Under the pieces are notes generated by a model. That model searched no databases. It had not been told where the DNA came from and saw only the letters and a program-made list of their open reading frames with translations. Positions 1-5,874 of a DNA stretch of 5,874 bases are shown here, in pieces (the stretch's first letter is position 1; each line of letters begins with the position of its first letter). Both the position numbers and the translations under genes were made by a program. The stretch is from an uncultured Pseudodesulfovibrio sp. GTDB taxonomy: Bacteria; Desulfobacterota; Desulfovibrionia; Desulfovibrionales; Desulfovibrionaceae. The stretch spans positions 1 to 5,874 of the forward strand of contig CAMYLL010000189.1 of the NCBI GenBank assembly GCA_947259235.1, given 5' to 3'.

Positions 1-43
1 TGGTGTGGAGGTGGTTGGCAGGAGATATGTGCTACCCGGTCCG

Positions 44-1615
44 TCAGCGCAGGCGGCGGAGTCTGGCCCGTCCCTCTGCGATCATACTTTCCAGGTTGTA
101 TTTCTTGACCCGGTATCCCATCTGGCGGGCCGAGAGGCCGAGGGCCTCGGCGGCCTTGTACTGGACCCATCCGCTGCGCTCCAGGGCGGCCATGACCTCG
201 TTGCGCTCCACTTCCTTGAGGGACGTGCAGTGGGGCACGTCGCCGCCCGGGTGCATGACTTCCTGCACCGTGGCCACCTGGCCCGGGGCGAGGTAGGCCT
301 TGAGGAACTCCAGGCTGATGCGCTCGGTGTCCGACATGATCACCAGCCGCTCGATGAGGTTCTGCATCTCTCGGACGTTGCCGGGCCAGTCGTAGCGGAT
401 CAGGGCGTCCAGTGCCGTGGGCGTGAAGTGGATGATGCGGCCGTAGTTCTCGGCCACCTCGCTCAGGAAGTGGTTGAGCAGCCCGGTGATGTCGTCCTTG
501 CGCTCGCGCAGGGCGGGAACACGGATGGGAAAAACGTTGAGGCGGTAATAGAGATCGAGCCGGAACTGGCCGTGCTCCACCTGGTCTCCCAGGTCGCGGT
601 TGGTGGCCGCCAGGATGCGCACGTCCACCGGGCGGGTCCTGTTGGACCCGAGGCGCTCAAGCTCCTTGTCCTGGAGCACGCGCAGGAGCTTGGCCTGCAG
701 GGCCATGGGCAGCTCGCCTATTTCGTCGAGGAAGATGGTGCCGTTGTCCGCCTCCTCGAACCGGCCCGGGCGGGTCCCCGTGGCGCCGGTGAAGGCTCCC
801 TTTTCGTGGCCGAAGAGCTCCGATTCCAGCAGGTTCTCGGGGATCGATGCGCAGTTGACCTTGATGAAGGGGTGGCCCTTGCGGTCGGAAATCTCGTGGA
901 TGATGCGGGCGATGAGCGTCTTGCCCACGCCGGATTCGCCGAGCAGGAGCACCGTGGCCCGGGTGGGGGAGACCTTTTCGATCTGCCGCTGCACCTCGGT
1001 CATGGGCGCGCTCTGGCCGACGATGTAGGGTCCCTTGGTGTTTTTTGAAATCTGGTACTTCAGGGAGGTGTTCTCGCGCTTGAGCACCGCCTCGCGCTCC
1101 ATGATCTTTTCGTTGAGGCTGATGAACTGGCCGATGAGGGTGGCCACCACCTTGAGAAAGTCGATGTCCTCCTCAAAGGCGATATCGTCCTCGAAGAGCC
1201 GGTCCACGTTGAGCACGCCGATGGGCTCGCCGTGCAGGATGATGGGCACGCCGATGAAGGAGATCATGCCCCGGCGGATTTTGCGGGAGCCGGTCTTGTC
1301 CAGAAAGAGCGGCTCCTTGTCGATGTCCGGCACGAAGTACGGCTCGCCGGTCTGGAAGATGCGTCCGGTGACGCCTTCGTTGAGCCGGTAGACGCCGCGC
1401 TGCTTTTCCTCCGTGGTCAGGCCGTAGGAGCCGTTGATGGACAGGTGGCCGGTCTCGGGGTCATAGAGCGTCACCGTGGCCCGCTGCATGCTCAGCTGCT
1501 CGGAAAGGATGCGCAGGACGCCATCCAGGGCGGACTCCAGATGGAGGGCCTGATCGATGACCTGGCAGATGGCGAGAAGCGCCGAAAGTTTGAGTCCGTG
1601 AACGGTGTTGGCCAT
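44..1615 (-). CDS. Sigma-54-dependent NifA-type transcriptional activator (GAF, AAA+, Fis HTH)
   Basis: This 523-residue protein is a bacterial enhancer-binding protein: it would bind upstream DNA and use ATP hydrolysis to open sigma-54 RNA polymerase promoters. Domains in order are an N-terminal GAF sensor (about 28-170), a short helical linker (about 170-195), the AAA+ domain (about 198-435) and a Fis-type helix-turn-helix (about 483-507). Visible motifs are Walker A GESGVGKT (226-233), the sigma-54 contact loop GAFTGA (273-278), Walker B TIFLDE (293-298), sensor I ATNR (337-340), arginine-finger region [10 protein letters not shown] (351-360) and sensor II WPGNVRE (410-416). The HTH segment [20 protein letters not shown] resembles NifA. 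Cysteines occur only at 17, 255 and 463, so the clustered cysteines of oxygen-sensitive rhizobial NifA are absent. I chose the ATG at 1615; an in-frame TTG at 1630 lies inside the predicted -12 element. The family call is firm. The signal and target genes are unknown: nitrogen fixation is possible, but no nif gene is in view. Confidence 0.93.
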   Translation of the reverse strand: MANTVHGLKLSALLAICQVIDQALHLESALDGVLRILSEQLSMQRATVTLYDPETGHLSINGSYGLTTEEKQRGVYRLNEGVTGRIFQTGEPYFVPDIDKEPLFLDKTGSRKIRRGMISFIGVPIILHGEPIGVLNVDRLFEDDIAFEEDIDFLKVVATLIGQFISLNEKIMEREAVLKRENTSLKYQISKNTKGPYIVGQSAPMTEVQRQIEKVSPTRATVLLLGESGVGKTLIARIIHEISDRKGHPFIKVNCASIPENLLESELFGHEKGAFTGATGTRPGRFEEADNGTIFLDEIGELPMALQAKLLRVLQDKELERLGSNRTRPVDVRILAATNRDLGDQVEHGQFRLDLYYRLNVFPIRVPALRERKDDITGLLNHFLSEVAENYGRIIHFTPTALDALIRYDWPGNVREMQNLIERLVIMSDTERISLEFLKAYLAPGQVATVQEVMHPGGDVPHCTSLKEVERNEVMAALERSGWVQYKAAEALGLSARQMGYRVKKYNLESMIAEGRARLRRLR

Positions 1616-1625
1616 GCCCCTGATA

Positions 1626-1641
1626 AGCAAGGGGAGTGCCA
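1626..1641 (-). promoter_or_regulatory. Sigma-54 (-24/-12) promoter for the NifA-type regulator
   Basis: Read on the minus strand, the sequence is TGGCACTCCCCTTGCT. It matches the consensus TGGCACGNNNNTTGCW at every defined position except the G after TGGCAC, and the GG and GC doublets have the exact required spacing. Counting 12 nt from the -12 C (position 1627) puts the expected transcription start at 1615, which is the A of the regulator's ATG. The regulator is itself a sigma-54 activator, so self-activation or control by another enhancer-binding protein is plausible. The motif match is seen directly; activity and autoregulation are inferred. Confidence 0.72.
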
Positions 1642-1833
1642 GAACGGAATTGCAAATAACAACTAGAATATCAGCATGTTGGGAAAGGAGGCGGAGTGGA
1701 CGAATGATACAAAAATGTCATATTTTGATGTTGAGTATACATATCTGCAAATTGGCTCTGACAATGCTGGCCGTTATGTTTGCTGCCGGATTCAGGCGTT
1801 GGTGGATGGCGAAAAATGACGGTTTTTCCGTGT
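1642..1833. other. AT-rich gene-free spacer upstream of the regulator
   Basis: No coding sequence is supported between the regulator promoter and the 3' end of the WcbI-like gene. The part from about 1650 to 1760 is clearly richer in A and T than its surroundings. It holds an imperfect dyad, CAAAA (1710-1714) with TTTTG (1723-1727), and the palindrome GTATAC (1735-1740). The position, roughly 70-125 bp upstream of the sigma-54 promoter, is where an activator's enhancer sites are expected, but I found no NifA-type TGT-N10-ACA element. The dyad GAAAAA/TTTTTC at 1811-1828 lies just past the WcbI-like stop codon. It could be a weak transcript end but lacks a GC-rich stem. Confidence 0.4.
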
Positions 1834-3009
1834 TCAGGACGAAACCGAGTGCTCTCTGATGGCTTTGACACGGTTGACGTAGGCTTCCTGGTACAGGGGA
1901 CCGTTGGCCGTGAAGGCGTGGGCCGCGGCCAGATGGGCGTCGCACCAGTCCGCCAGGGCGGGGTTTTTGTGTATGCGGCCGTATGCCTTGATCATGTGCA
2001 AGGTCATGTGACACACGGGCATGCGCTCGCGGGCGCGCACCAGCAGGTCTGTGTAGTCGCGGCCGAGGTCGAGGAAGAACGCGCCCACCGCCTCGGCGCT
2101 GCGGTAGTTCGCGCCGGAGGCGAGCCGTTCCAGCAGTTCGTCCTGGCCCAGCTTCGTGAGCCGCCACTGGGCGCGCCACTGGGGCGGGACGGTTTCCTTT
2201 TCCGAGTAGCGCACCGCGCCGGTGGCGAGGAATTCCTCTACCGTGTCGGCCAGCCGGTCGGGCATGGAGCCGATGTGCTCTATGTCTCGCCTGGCATGCA
2301 GGCCGGTGACCTGCCCGTCCGTTTCCTCAAGGGTGATCTTGAGGAACGGGCATTGGCCCTCGATGCGCTTGTCGGAGTCTGCCCAGATGCCGCCGAATAT
2401 CCTGTCCATGTCGAGGATATGAACGCCGGAGAATTGCGAGACCCAGCCTGACATGACCTCCGTGGCTCCTCTGGACAGGGCGGTCCATCCTTTAAGATAG
2501 GAGAACGGCTCGGGGCCGAAGGCGGGATAGGGCGTCAGCCGGGAGAGGACGAGGATGGGAACCTCGGGATGATCGGCCCTGACCCGGGCCAGCATCTCGC
2601 CGTAGCGTTTCAGGTAGGTGGCCGGGGCGGGCTGGAACATCCGGCATTGTTCCTGTGCCCAGCGCATCAGCTTCGGTTTGTCCGTCAGGGCGCGGGGGTC
2701 CATGAAGAAGACGAATCTTTCCTTGTCATGGACAAAAAGCGGGGTATTCTCGTGGAAAAGACTCATGACGATAAGGGACGGCGCAGGATCGTCCGGGCCG
2801 ATGGGCTGGAATTGATTCTTCAGCTCCCGGCCGTGGAGGTAGTCGCCAAGGGGGGTTGCTTCGTCCAGCCGGGCGAGGGTTTCCGGGATGCCCGTGTGGC
2901 TGGGCAGGGTCAGGGGCGAGGCCTGGACCATGTATGTGCACTGATGGCCGCGCCGGGTCATGGCGCGGGCGAGGAAGTCTGCCTGACAGTTGCCGAGGAA
3001 ATAGAGCAT
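1834..3009 (-). CDS. WcbI-like / SGNH-like putative polysaccharide acyltransferase
   Basis: This 391-residue protein has no signal peptide or clear membrane span and is probably cytoplasmic. It begins LYFLGNCQADFLARAM, and the GNCQ motif (6-9) right after the first beta-strand is the hallmark of WcbI-type proteins linked to capsular polysaccharide acetylation. A downstream RDIEHIG (241-247) gives a D242-x-x-H245 pair like the last block of SGNH hydrolases and acyltransferases. Cys8 would then sit where SGNH enzymes carry the nucleophilic serine. Residues after about 265 look helical and I do not recognise them. The ATG at 3009 is supported by an AAAGGA ribosome-binding site (3018-3023) 8 nt upstream. 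The gene is divergent from pstS with a 212-bp shared control region and is followed 218 bp later by the regulator on the same strand. No glycosyltransferase or capsule gene is adjacent, so the acceptor is unknown. The motif-based family call is moderately sure and the reaction is inferred. Confidence 0.62.
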   Translation of the reverse strand: MLYFLGNCQADFLARAMTRRGHQCTYMVQASPLTLPSHTGIPETLARLDEATPLGDYLHGRELKNQFQPIGPDDPAPSLIVMSLFHENTPLFVHDKERFVFFMDPRALTDKPKLMRWAQEQCRMFQPAPATYLKRYGEMLARVRADHPEVPILVLSRLTPYPAFGPEPFSYLKGWTALSRGATEVMSGWVSQFSGVHILDMDRIFGGIWADSDKRIEGQCPFLKITLEETDGQVTGLHARRDIEHIGSMPDRLADTVEEFLATGAVRYSEKETVPPQWRAQWRLTKLGQDELLERLASGANYRSAEAVGAFFLDLGRDYTDLLVRARERMPVCHMTLHMIKAYGRIHKNPALADWCDAHLAAAHAFTANGPLYQEAYVNRVKAIREHSVSS

Positions 3010-3017
3010 GGGGCGTG

Positions 3018-3023
3018 TCCTTT
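3018..3023 (-). promoter_or_regulatory. Ribosome-binding site of the WcbI-like gene
   Basis: The minus-strand sequence AAAGGA lies 8 nt before the ATG at 3009. It supports that start, which also places the GNCQ motif at the very N-terminus as expected for the family. Confidence 0.65.
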
Positions 3024-3100
3024 GCGCGGGCTTTGATTCCTGGATTACTTGCCTGCCTTATCGGCCGGACCGGTGCGGTTCATGAGGGGGCGCGCCGGGG

Positions 3101-3106
3101 AATATG
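3101..3106 (-). promoter_or_regulatory. Candidate -10 element towards the WcbI-like gene
   Basis: On the minus strand CATATT matches TATAAT at 4 of 6 positions. It lies 10 nt downstream of a CTGTTAC half-site (the reverse of 3117-3123), with another CTGTTAC 22 bp further upstream (3139-3145). This layout resembles a PhoB-activated promoter facing the WcbI-like gene. It is a weak match in a short interval and may be chance. Confidence 0.25.
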
Positions 3107-3143
3107 TCACCAAAGCGTAACAGTGGCCCCATTGTGTTGTAAC
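3104..3143 (+). promoter_or_regulatory. Putative Pho box (PhoB-binding half-sites in 11-bp register)
   Basis: Half-sites ATGTCAC (3104-3110), GCGTAAC (3115-3121) and TTGTAAC (3137-3143) start 11 and 22 bp apart, the one-turn spacing of PhoB direct repeats. The first matches the E. coli half-site CTGTCAY at 6 of 7 positions; the others match at 4 and 5. The slot at 3126 is degenerate. The region lies directly upstream of pstS, a classic PhoB target. A weak -10 candidate, TAGTGT (3154-3159), follows the last half-site by 10 nt with no matching -35, as is usual for PhoB-activated promoters. The repeats are seen directly; PhoB binding is inferred. Confidence 0.5.
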
Positions 3144-3153
3144 AGAGTGGGGC
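3126..3153. repeat. Inverted repeat in the pstS control region
   Basis: GCCCCATT (3126-3133) pairs with AGTGGGGC (3146-3153), giving eight pairs including one G-T, around a 12-nt loop that contains the last GTAACAG. No T-run follows on either strand, so it is unlikely to be a terminator. It could be an operator dyad or a hairpin in a transcript. Confidence 0.35.
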
Positions 3154-3207
3154 TAGTGTCTCTTCAGCCGAAACATGGATTTTCACTTTTCATAAATCTA
3201 ATTTTCC

Positions 3208-3213
3208 GAGGAG
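3208..3213 (+). promoter_or_regulatory. Ribosome-binding site of pstS
   Basis: GAGGAG lies 8 nt upstream of the ATG at 3222. It sets the start of pstS and rules out longer in-frame readings that begin inside the divergent gene. Confidence 0.85.
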
Positions 3214-3221
3214 ACCCTTTC

Positions 3222-4262
3222 ATGACTAAATTTGTCAAGATGCTCGTCGTCGCCGCCATCATCACCCTTGGCGCCAGCATGGCCCATGCCCGCGATCAGA
3301 TCAAGATCGTCGGCTCCAGCACCGTGTATCCGTTCTCCAGCTACGTGGCCGAAGAGCTGGGCGCCACCACCCAGTTCAAGTCCCCCGTGGTCGAATCCAC
3401 CGGCTCCGGCGGCGGTCACAAGCTGTTTGGAAATGGCGTGGGTCTCGACACCCCGGACATCACCAACTCCTCCCGCCGCATGAAGGCGTCCGAGTTCGAG
3501 GGTGACGTCGCCGCAGGCATCACCGAGATCACCGAGGCCCTCATCGGCTACGACGGCATCGCCGTGGCCCAGAACGGCGAGAACGCGCCTTTCTCCATCA
3601 CCAAGGACGAGCTGGCCCTGGCCACCATGGACATGGTCCCCGTCAACGGCAAGCTGGTGAAGAACCCCTACACCACCTGGGACCAGATCAACCCGGCCCT
3701 GCCCAAGCGCAAGATCCTCTTCTACGGCCCGCCGACCTCTTCCGGCACACGCGACGCCTTTGCAGAGATGGTCATCGGCCACTTTGCCAAGTCCAACAAG
3801 GACCTCTATTCCGCCATCGCCCCCAAGGGCAAGGCCGACAAGTACGAGGCCGTTCGCCAGGACGGCGTCTACGTGCCCGCCGGTGAGAACGACAACCTGA
3901 TCGTCCAGAAGCTGACCAAGGACAAGGACGCCTTCGGCATCTTCGGCTACTCCTTCCTGGAAGAGAACTCCGACCGCATCAGCGGTGCCAAGATCGACGG
4001 CGTGTCCCCGGACCCGGAGACCATCGCCAGCGGCAAGTACCCCATCTCCCGCTCCCTGTTCTTCTACATCAAGAAAGCCCACCTCGATAAGGTTCCCGGC
4101 CTCAAGGAATACGTCGAGCTGTTCATGAGCGACAAGATGATCGGACCCCGCGGCCTGCTCAAGCGCATCGGTCTGGTCCCCCTGGCCGACGGCCTGCGCA
4201 AGCAGGTGCAGAAGGACGTGCTGTCCTACAAGAACCTGACCCTGGAAGACCTGAAGAAATAA
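3222..4262 (+). CDS. pstS: Phosphate ABC transporter, periplasmic phosphate-binding protein
   Basis: This 346-residue protein captures inorganic phosphate in the periplasm and delivers it to the PstC/PstA channel. It starts with a Sec signal peptide: basic residues (K3, K6), a hydrophobic core (7-18) and a probable signal peptidase I site after AHA (21-23), so the mature protein would begin RDQIKIVGSS. Ligand-site motifs of the family are GSSTVYP (31-37), STGSGGG (59-65) and PTSSGTRDAF (171-180), whose Ser, Thr, Arg and Asp side chains normally bind phosphate. Its length is typical of PstS. There is no lipobox cysteine, so it should be soluble rather than a lipoprotein. Codons lean heavily towards ATC, CTG, GGC, AAG and GAC, which fits high expression. 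It is the first gene of the cluster, followed after 144 bp by pstC, and probably responds to phosphate starvation through the upstream repeats. The identity is firm; exclusive phosphate specificity is inferred from the family and from pstC. Confidence 0.96.
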   Translation: MTKFVKMLVVAAIITLGASMAHARDQIKIVGSSTVYPFSSYVAEELGATTQFKSPVVESTGSGGGHKLFGNGVGLDTPDITNSSRRMKASEFEGDVAAGITEITEALIGYDGIAVAQNGENAPFSITKDELALATMDMVPVNGKLVKNPYTTWDQINPALPKRKILFYGPPTSSGTRDAFAEMVIGHFAKSNKDLYSAIAPKGKADKYEAVRQDGVYVPAGENDNLIVQKLTKDKDAFGIFGYSFLEENSDRISGAKIDGVSPDPETIASGKYPISRSLFFYIKKAHLDKVPGLKEYVELFMSDKMIGPRGLLKRIGLVPLADGLRKQVQKDVLSYKNLTLEDLKK

Positions 4263-4275
4263 CGAACCCCCGCAT

Positions 4276-4313
4276 CGAAGGAGACCGGCCCGGCAACGGT
4301 CCGGTCTCTTTCG
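4276..4313 (+). terminator. Strong stem-loop between pstS and pstC (attenuator or 3' stabiliser)
   Basis: CGAAGGAGACCGG (4276-4288) pairs with CCGGTCTCTTTCG (4301-4313) over 13 pairs, one of them G-U. Inside are a C/U mismatch, three more pairs (CCG/CGG) and a GCAA tetraloop of the GNRA class (4293-4296). It starts 13 nt after the pstS stop. No continuous U-run follows, so full intrinsic termination is doubtful. Partial termination or protection of the pstS mRNA 3' end would both leave more PstS than permease, as expected for a binding-protein transporter. The structure is seen in the sequence; the role is inferred. Confidence 0.7.
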
Positions 4314-4371
4314 GCGTTATCGGCAGGCGCCCGCGGCATCCTCCCGGGCATAGTTCAACCGTCTGCACACA

Positions 4372-4390
4372 TCATCGCATCAGGCGATGA
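4372..4390 (+). repeat. Small hairpin just upstream of the pstC ribosome-binding site
   Basis: TCATCGC (4372-4378) pairs with GCGATGA (4384-4390) around the 5-nt loop ATCAG. Its 3' arm overlaps a GAGGG sequence (4389-4393) and ends 16 nt before the pstC GTG. It might tune pstC translation; chance is also possible. Confidence 0.35.
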
Positions 4391-4396
4391 GGGAAT

Positions 4397-4400
4397 AGGG
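4397..4400 (+). promoter_or_regulatory. Ribosome-binding site deciding the GTG start of pstC
   Basis: AGGG lies 6 nt before the GTG at 4407. A second purine-rich stretch, GAGGG at 4389-4393, is 13 nt away and less well placed. The spacing supports the rare start codon, which keeps the first hydrophobic segment of the protein intact. Confidence 0.55.
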
Positions 4401-4406
4401 ACGACA

Positions 4407-5630
4407 GTGGAAACAGGAACCATTTTTCTCTATCTTTTCTGCGGGCTGCTCCCGCTGGCCGTGGTCGCCTACTTTCTGGCGACCAAGAAAACCTTCTCCG
4501 TCAGGTTCGAGGGCGAGAACTTTCATTCAACACCCGGCAGCTACGGCTGGTACGCCATCGTTTGCACGCTGTCGCCCGCGCTCCTGGCCTCGTTCGTGGC
4601 GGCGGTGCTGCAACTGGCCGGGGTGGTCCGGGTTCCGGGCACGGCACTGGTTGCCACGGTCATCGCCCTGGCCGCCGGAGGGCTCTACATCGGCGTGCTG
4701 ACGGTCAGGCCCAGTCTGCGCGCCCGGGCCATTGTCGAGCAGTTCATCGTCAAGTTGCTCTTTGCCGCGTCCATGGTCTCCATCCTGACCACCATCGGCA
4801 TCGTTATCTCGGTCATATTCGAGGCCATGCGGTTCTTCGAGGTGGTCAGCCTGTGGGATTTCGTCACCGGAACCACCTGGAACCCGGACGAGGCTGTTCC
4901 GGGAGCGGCCACGTCGGGCGTGTTCGGGTCCATCCCGCTCTTTGCGGGTACGTTCATGATCACGGGCATCGCCATGGTGGTGGCCATCCCCATCGGGCTT
5001 TTCTCGGCCATCTGCATGGCCGAGTACGCCTCGCCCACCTTCCGCAAGATCGCCAAGCCCACCCTGGAGATCCTGGCCGGGATTCCCACCGTGGTCTACG
5101 GCTTCTTCGCCGCCATCACGGTCAGTCCGCTGGTGGTCCAGGCGGCCGAGTTCTTCGGGCTTCAGGCGGACTTCACCAACGCCCTCAGCCCCGGGCTGGT
5201 CATGGGCGTGATGATCATCCCGCTGGTGTCGTCCCTGTCGGACGACGTCATCACTTCCGTGCCCAACGCGTTGCGCGAGGGCGCGCTGGCCATGGGCGCA
5301 TACCGGTCCGAGACCATCAAGACCGTTGTCCTGCCCGCCGCGCTGCCCGGCATCGTGTCCGCGTTCCTGCTGGCCGTTTCCCGCGCCGTGGGCGAGACCA
5401 TGATCGTGGTCATGGCCGCCGGGCTGCGCGCCAACCTGACCTGGAACCCGCTGGAGGGCATGACCACCGTCACGGTGCGCATCGTGGACGCCCTCACCGG
5501 CGACCAGGCCTTCGACAGCCCCGAGACCCTCTCCGCCTTCGGCCTGGGGCTGGTGCTGCTCGTGGTCACCCTGGTCCTCAACGTCATCTCGCTGGTGGTC
5601 ATCCGCCGGTTCAGACAGCAATACGAATAG
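4407..5630 (+). CDS. pstC: Phosphate ABC transporter permease PstC with extended N-terminus
   Basis: This 407-residue inner-membrane protein would form the phosphate channel together with PstA. The canonical permease core starts near residue 115, with membrane segments at about 117-138, 177-207, 222-250, 262-276, 308-337 and 375-399. PstC-like landmarks are LEILAGIPTVVYGFFA (220-235) and the cytoplasmic loop EGALAMGAYRSETIKTVVLP (291-310), whose EAA-type Glu/Ala/Gly pattern contacts the ATPase. E. coli PstC has about 319 residues. The extra length here is an N-terminal region of about 110 residues with roughly three further hydrophobic segments (5-24, 49-70, 77-99), resembling the N-terminal domain known from some proteobacterial PstC proteins. 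Translation starts at GTG. The gene lies 144 bp after pstS and 9 nt before pstA, so pstC and pstA are surely co-transcribed. The identity is firm; the function of the extension is unknown. Confidence 0.94.
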   Translation: METGTIFLYLFCGLLPLAVVAYFLATKKTFSVRFEGENFHSTPGSYGWYAIVCTLSPALLASFVAAVLQLAGVVRVPGTALVATVIALAAGGLYIGVLTVRPSLRARAIVEQFIVKLLFAASMVSILTTIGIVISVIFEAMRFFEVVSLWDFVTGTTWNPDEAVPGAATSGVFGSIPLFAGTFMITGIAMVVAIPIGLFSAICMAEYASPTFRKIAKPTLEILAGIPTVVYGFFAAITVSPLVVQAAEFFGLQADFTNALSPGLVMGVMIIPLVSSLSDDVITSVPNALREGALAMGAYRSETIKTVVLPAALPGIVSAFLLAVSRAVGETMIVVMAAGLRANLTWNPLEGMTTVTVRIVDALTGDQAFDSPETLSAFGLGLVLLVVTLVLNVISLVVIRRFRQQYE

Positions 5631-5639
5631 GCAGGACAC

Positions 5640-5874
5640 ATGAAATACTCAATCGATCCGAAAGTGCTCAAGCGGCGCGCCAACAGGGATAAGCGATTCA
5701 AGACCTACGCCTACTCCGCCATCTTCATGGCCGGGGCGTTTCTCGTTTTCTTCTTCAGCGACATCGTGACCTCGGCCCTGAGCGCCTTCAAGCAGGCGGA
5801 GTTGGCAACAGAGCGTTTCTTCTCCCAGTTTGACGAGGCAATGGCCGGAAGCCCTGCGGCGTTGGACTTCCTGA
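5640..5874 (+). CDS. pstA: Phosphate ABC transporter permease PstA, N-terminal part (cut by window edge)
   Basis: The reading frame from the ATG at 5640 stays open for 78 codons to the window end. The start has an AGGA ribosome-binding sequence (5633-5636), close at 3 nt, and lies 9 nt after the pstC stop. The visible part has a basic cytoplasmic head (KRRANRDKRFK, 11-21), one membrane segment (about 24-44) and the beginning of a probably periplasmic region (SALSAFKQAELATERFF, 45-61). This layout fits the DUF3333-type N-terminus of long PstA proteins, in which a periplasmic insert precedes the permease core. No permease-core motif is in view, so the identity rests on operon position and N-terminal style. 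The partner ATPase pstB and often phoU would be expected next. Confidence 0.8.
   Translation, partial: MKYSIDPKVLKRRANRDKRFKTYAYSAIFMAGAFLVFFFSDIVTSALSAFKQAELATERFFSQFDEAMAGSPAALDFL

Noticed and set aside
16..34. TGGCA...TGTGCT on the plus strand as a sigma-54 promoter
   Set aside because: The distance between the GG and GC doublets is two bases too long, and no plus-strand gene follows.
5..1048. Long plus-strand open frame opposite the regulator gene
   Set aside because: It lies antisense to a gene with complete AAA+ motifs, and its translation is low in complexity with no recognisable domain. It is a by-product of GC-rich third codon positions.
1616..1630. TTG start at 1630 for the regulator
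   Set aside because: The codon falls inside the -12 element of the sigma-54 promoter and has no ribosome-binding site; ATG at 1615 is the more natural start.
1811..1828. GAAAAA/TTTTTC dyad as an intrinsic terminator of the WcbI-like gene
   Set aside because: The 6-bp stem is nearly all A-T, so the hairpin would be too weak; it is mentioned only within the spacer entry.
2856..3221. N-terminal extension of the pstS frame
   Set aside because: It would overlap the divergent gene and the Pho-like region. The ATG at 3222 has a good ribosome-binding site and begins a clean signal peptide.
3198..4082. 294-residue minus-strand open frame opposite pstS
   Set aside because: It is a shadow of the strongly biased codon use of pstS; the product is repetitive in Gly, Val, Asp and His and has no family features.
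4527..5639. Long antisense and alternate-frame readings across pstC
   Set aside because: The translations are rich in His, Gly, Asp and Arg without domain structure, while the pstC frame has coherent membrane segments.

Overview
The window looks like chromosomal DNA from a GC-rich, Gram-negative bacterium, most likely a sulfate reducer of the Desulfovibrionaceae (Desulfovibrio/Pseudodesulfovibrio type). This is an inference from protein style: a NifA-type enhancer-binding protein, a PstC with an extra N-terminal membrane region, and a PstA with a DUF3333-like start. No rRNA or other marker gene is present to prove it. No mobile element, tRNA, CRISPR array or phage gene was seen.

Left half, minus strand. 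Positions 44-1615 encode a complete sigma-54-dependent activator (GAF, AAA+ and Fis-type HTH domains) closest in layout to NifA. A near-perfect -24/-12 promoter (1626-1641) sits directly against its ATG, so the predicted transcript begins at or next to the start codon. An AT-rich gene-free stretch (1616-1833) separates it from a second minus-strand gene (1834-3009). That gene encodes a 391-residue protein with an N-terminal GNCQ motif and a DxxH pair, resembling WcbI-type/SGNH-like polysaccharide-modifying acyltransferases.

Right half, plus strand. A divergent intergenic region (3010-3221) carries half-sites resembling a Pho box, in 11-bp register. It is followed by the high-affinity phosphate uptake genes pstS (3222-4262), pstC (4407-5630) and the start of pstA (5640 to the window end). 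A strong stem-loop lies between pstS and pstC and could make the periplasmic binding protein more abundant than the permease. The ATPase gene pstB and the regulator phoU are expected beyond the right edge but are not in view.

How they work together: PstS captures phosphate in the periplasm and PstC/PstA carry it across the inner membrane. The divergent WcbI-like gene shares the putative Pho control region, so it may modify a surface glycan or other acceptor under phosphate limitation; this is inference only. No clear new multi-gene system is visible. The most interesting signals are regulatory: the apparently leaderless sigma-54 promoter, the possibly bidirectional Pho region and the pstS-pstC hairpin.
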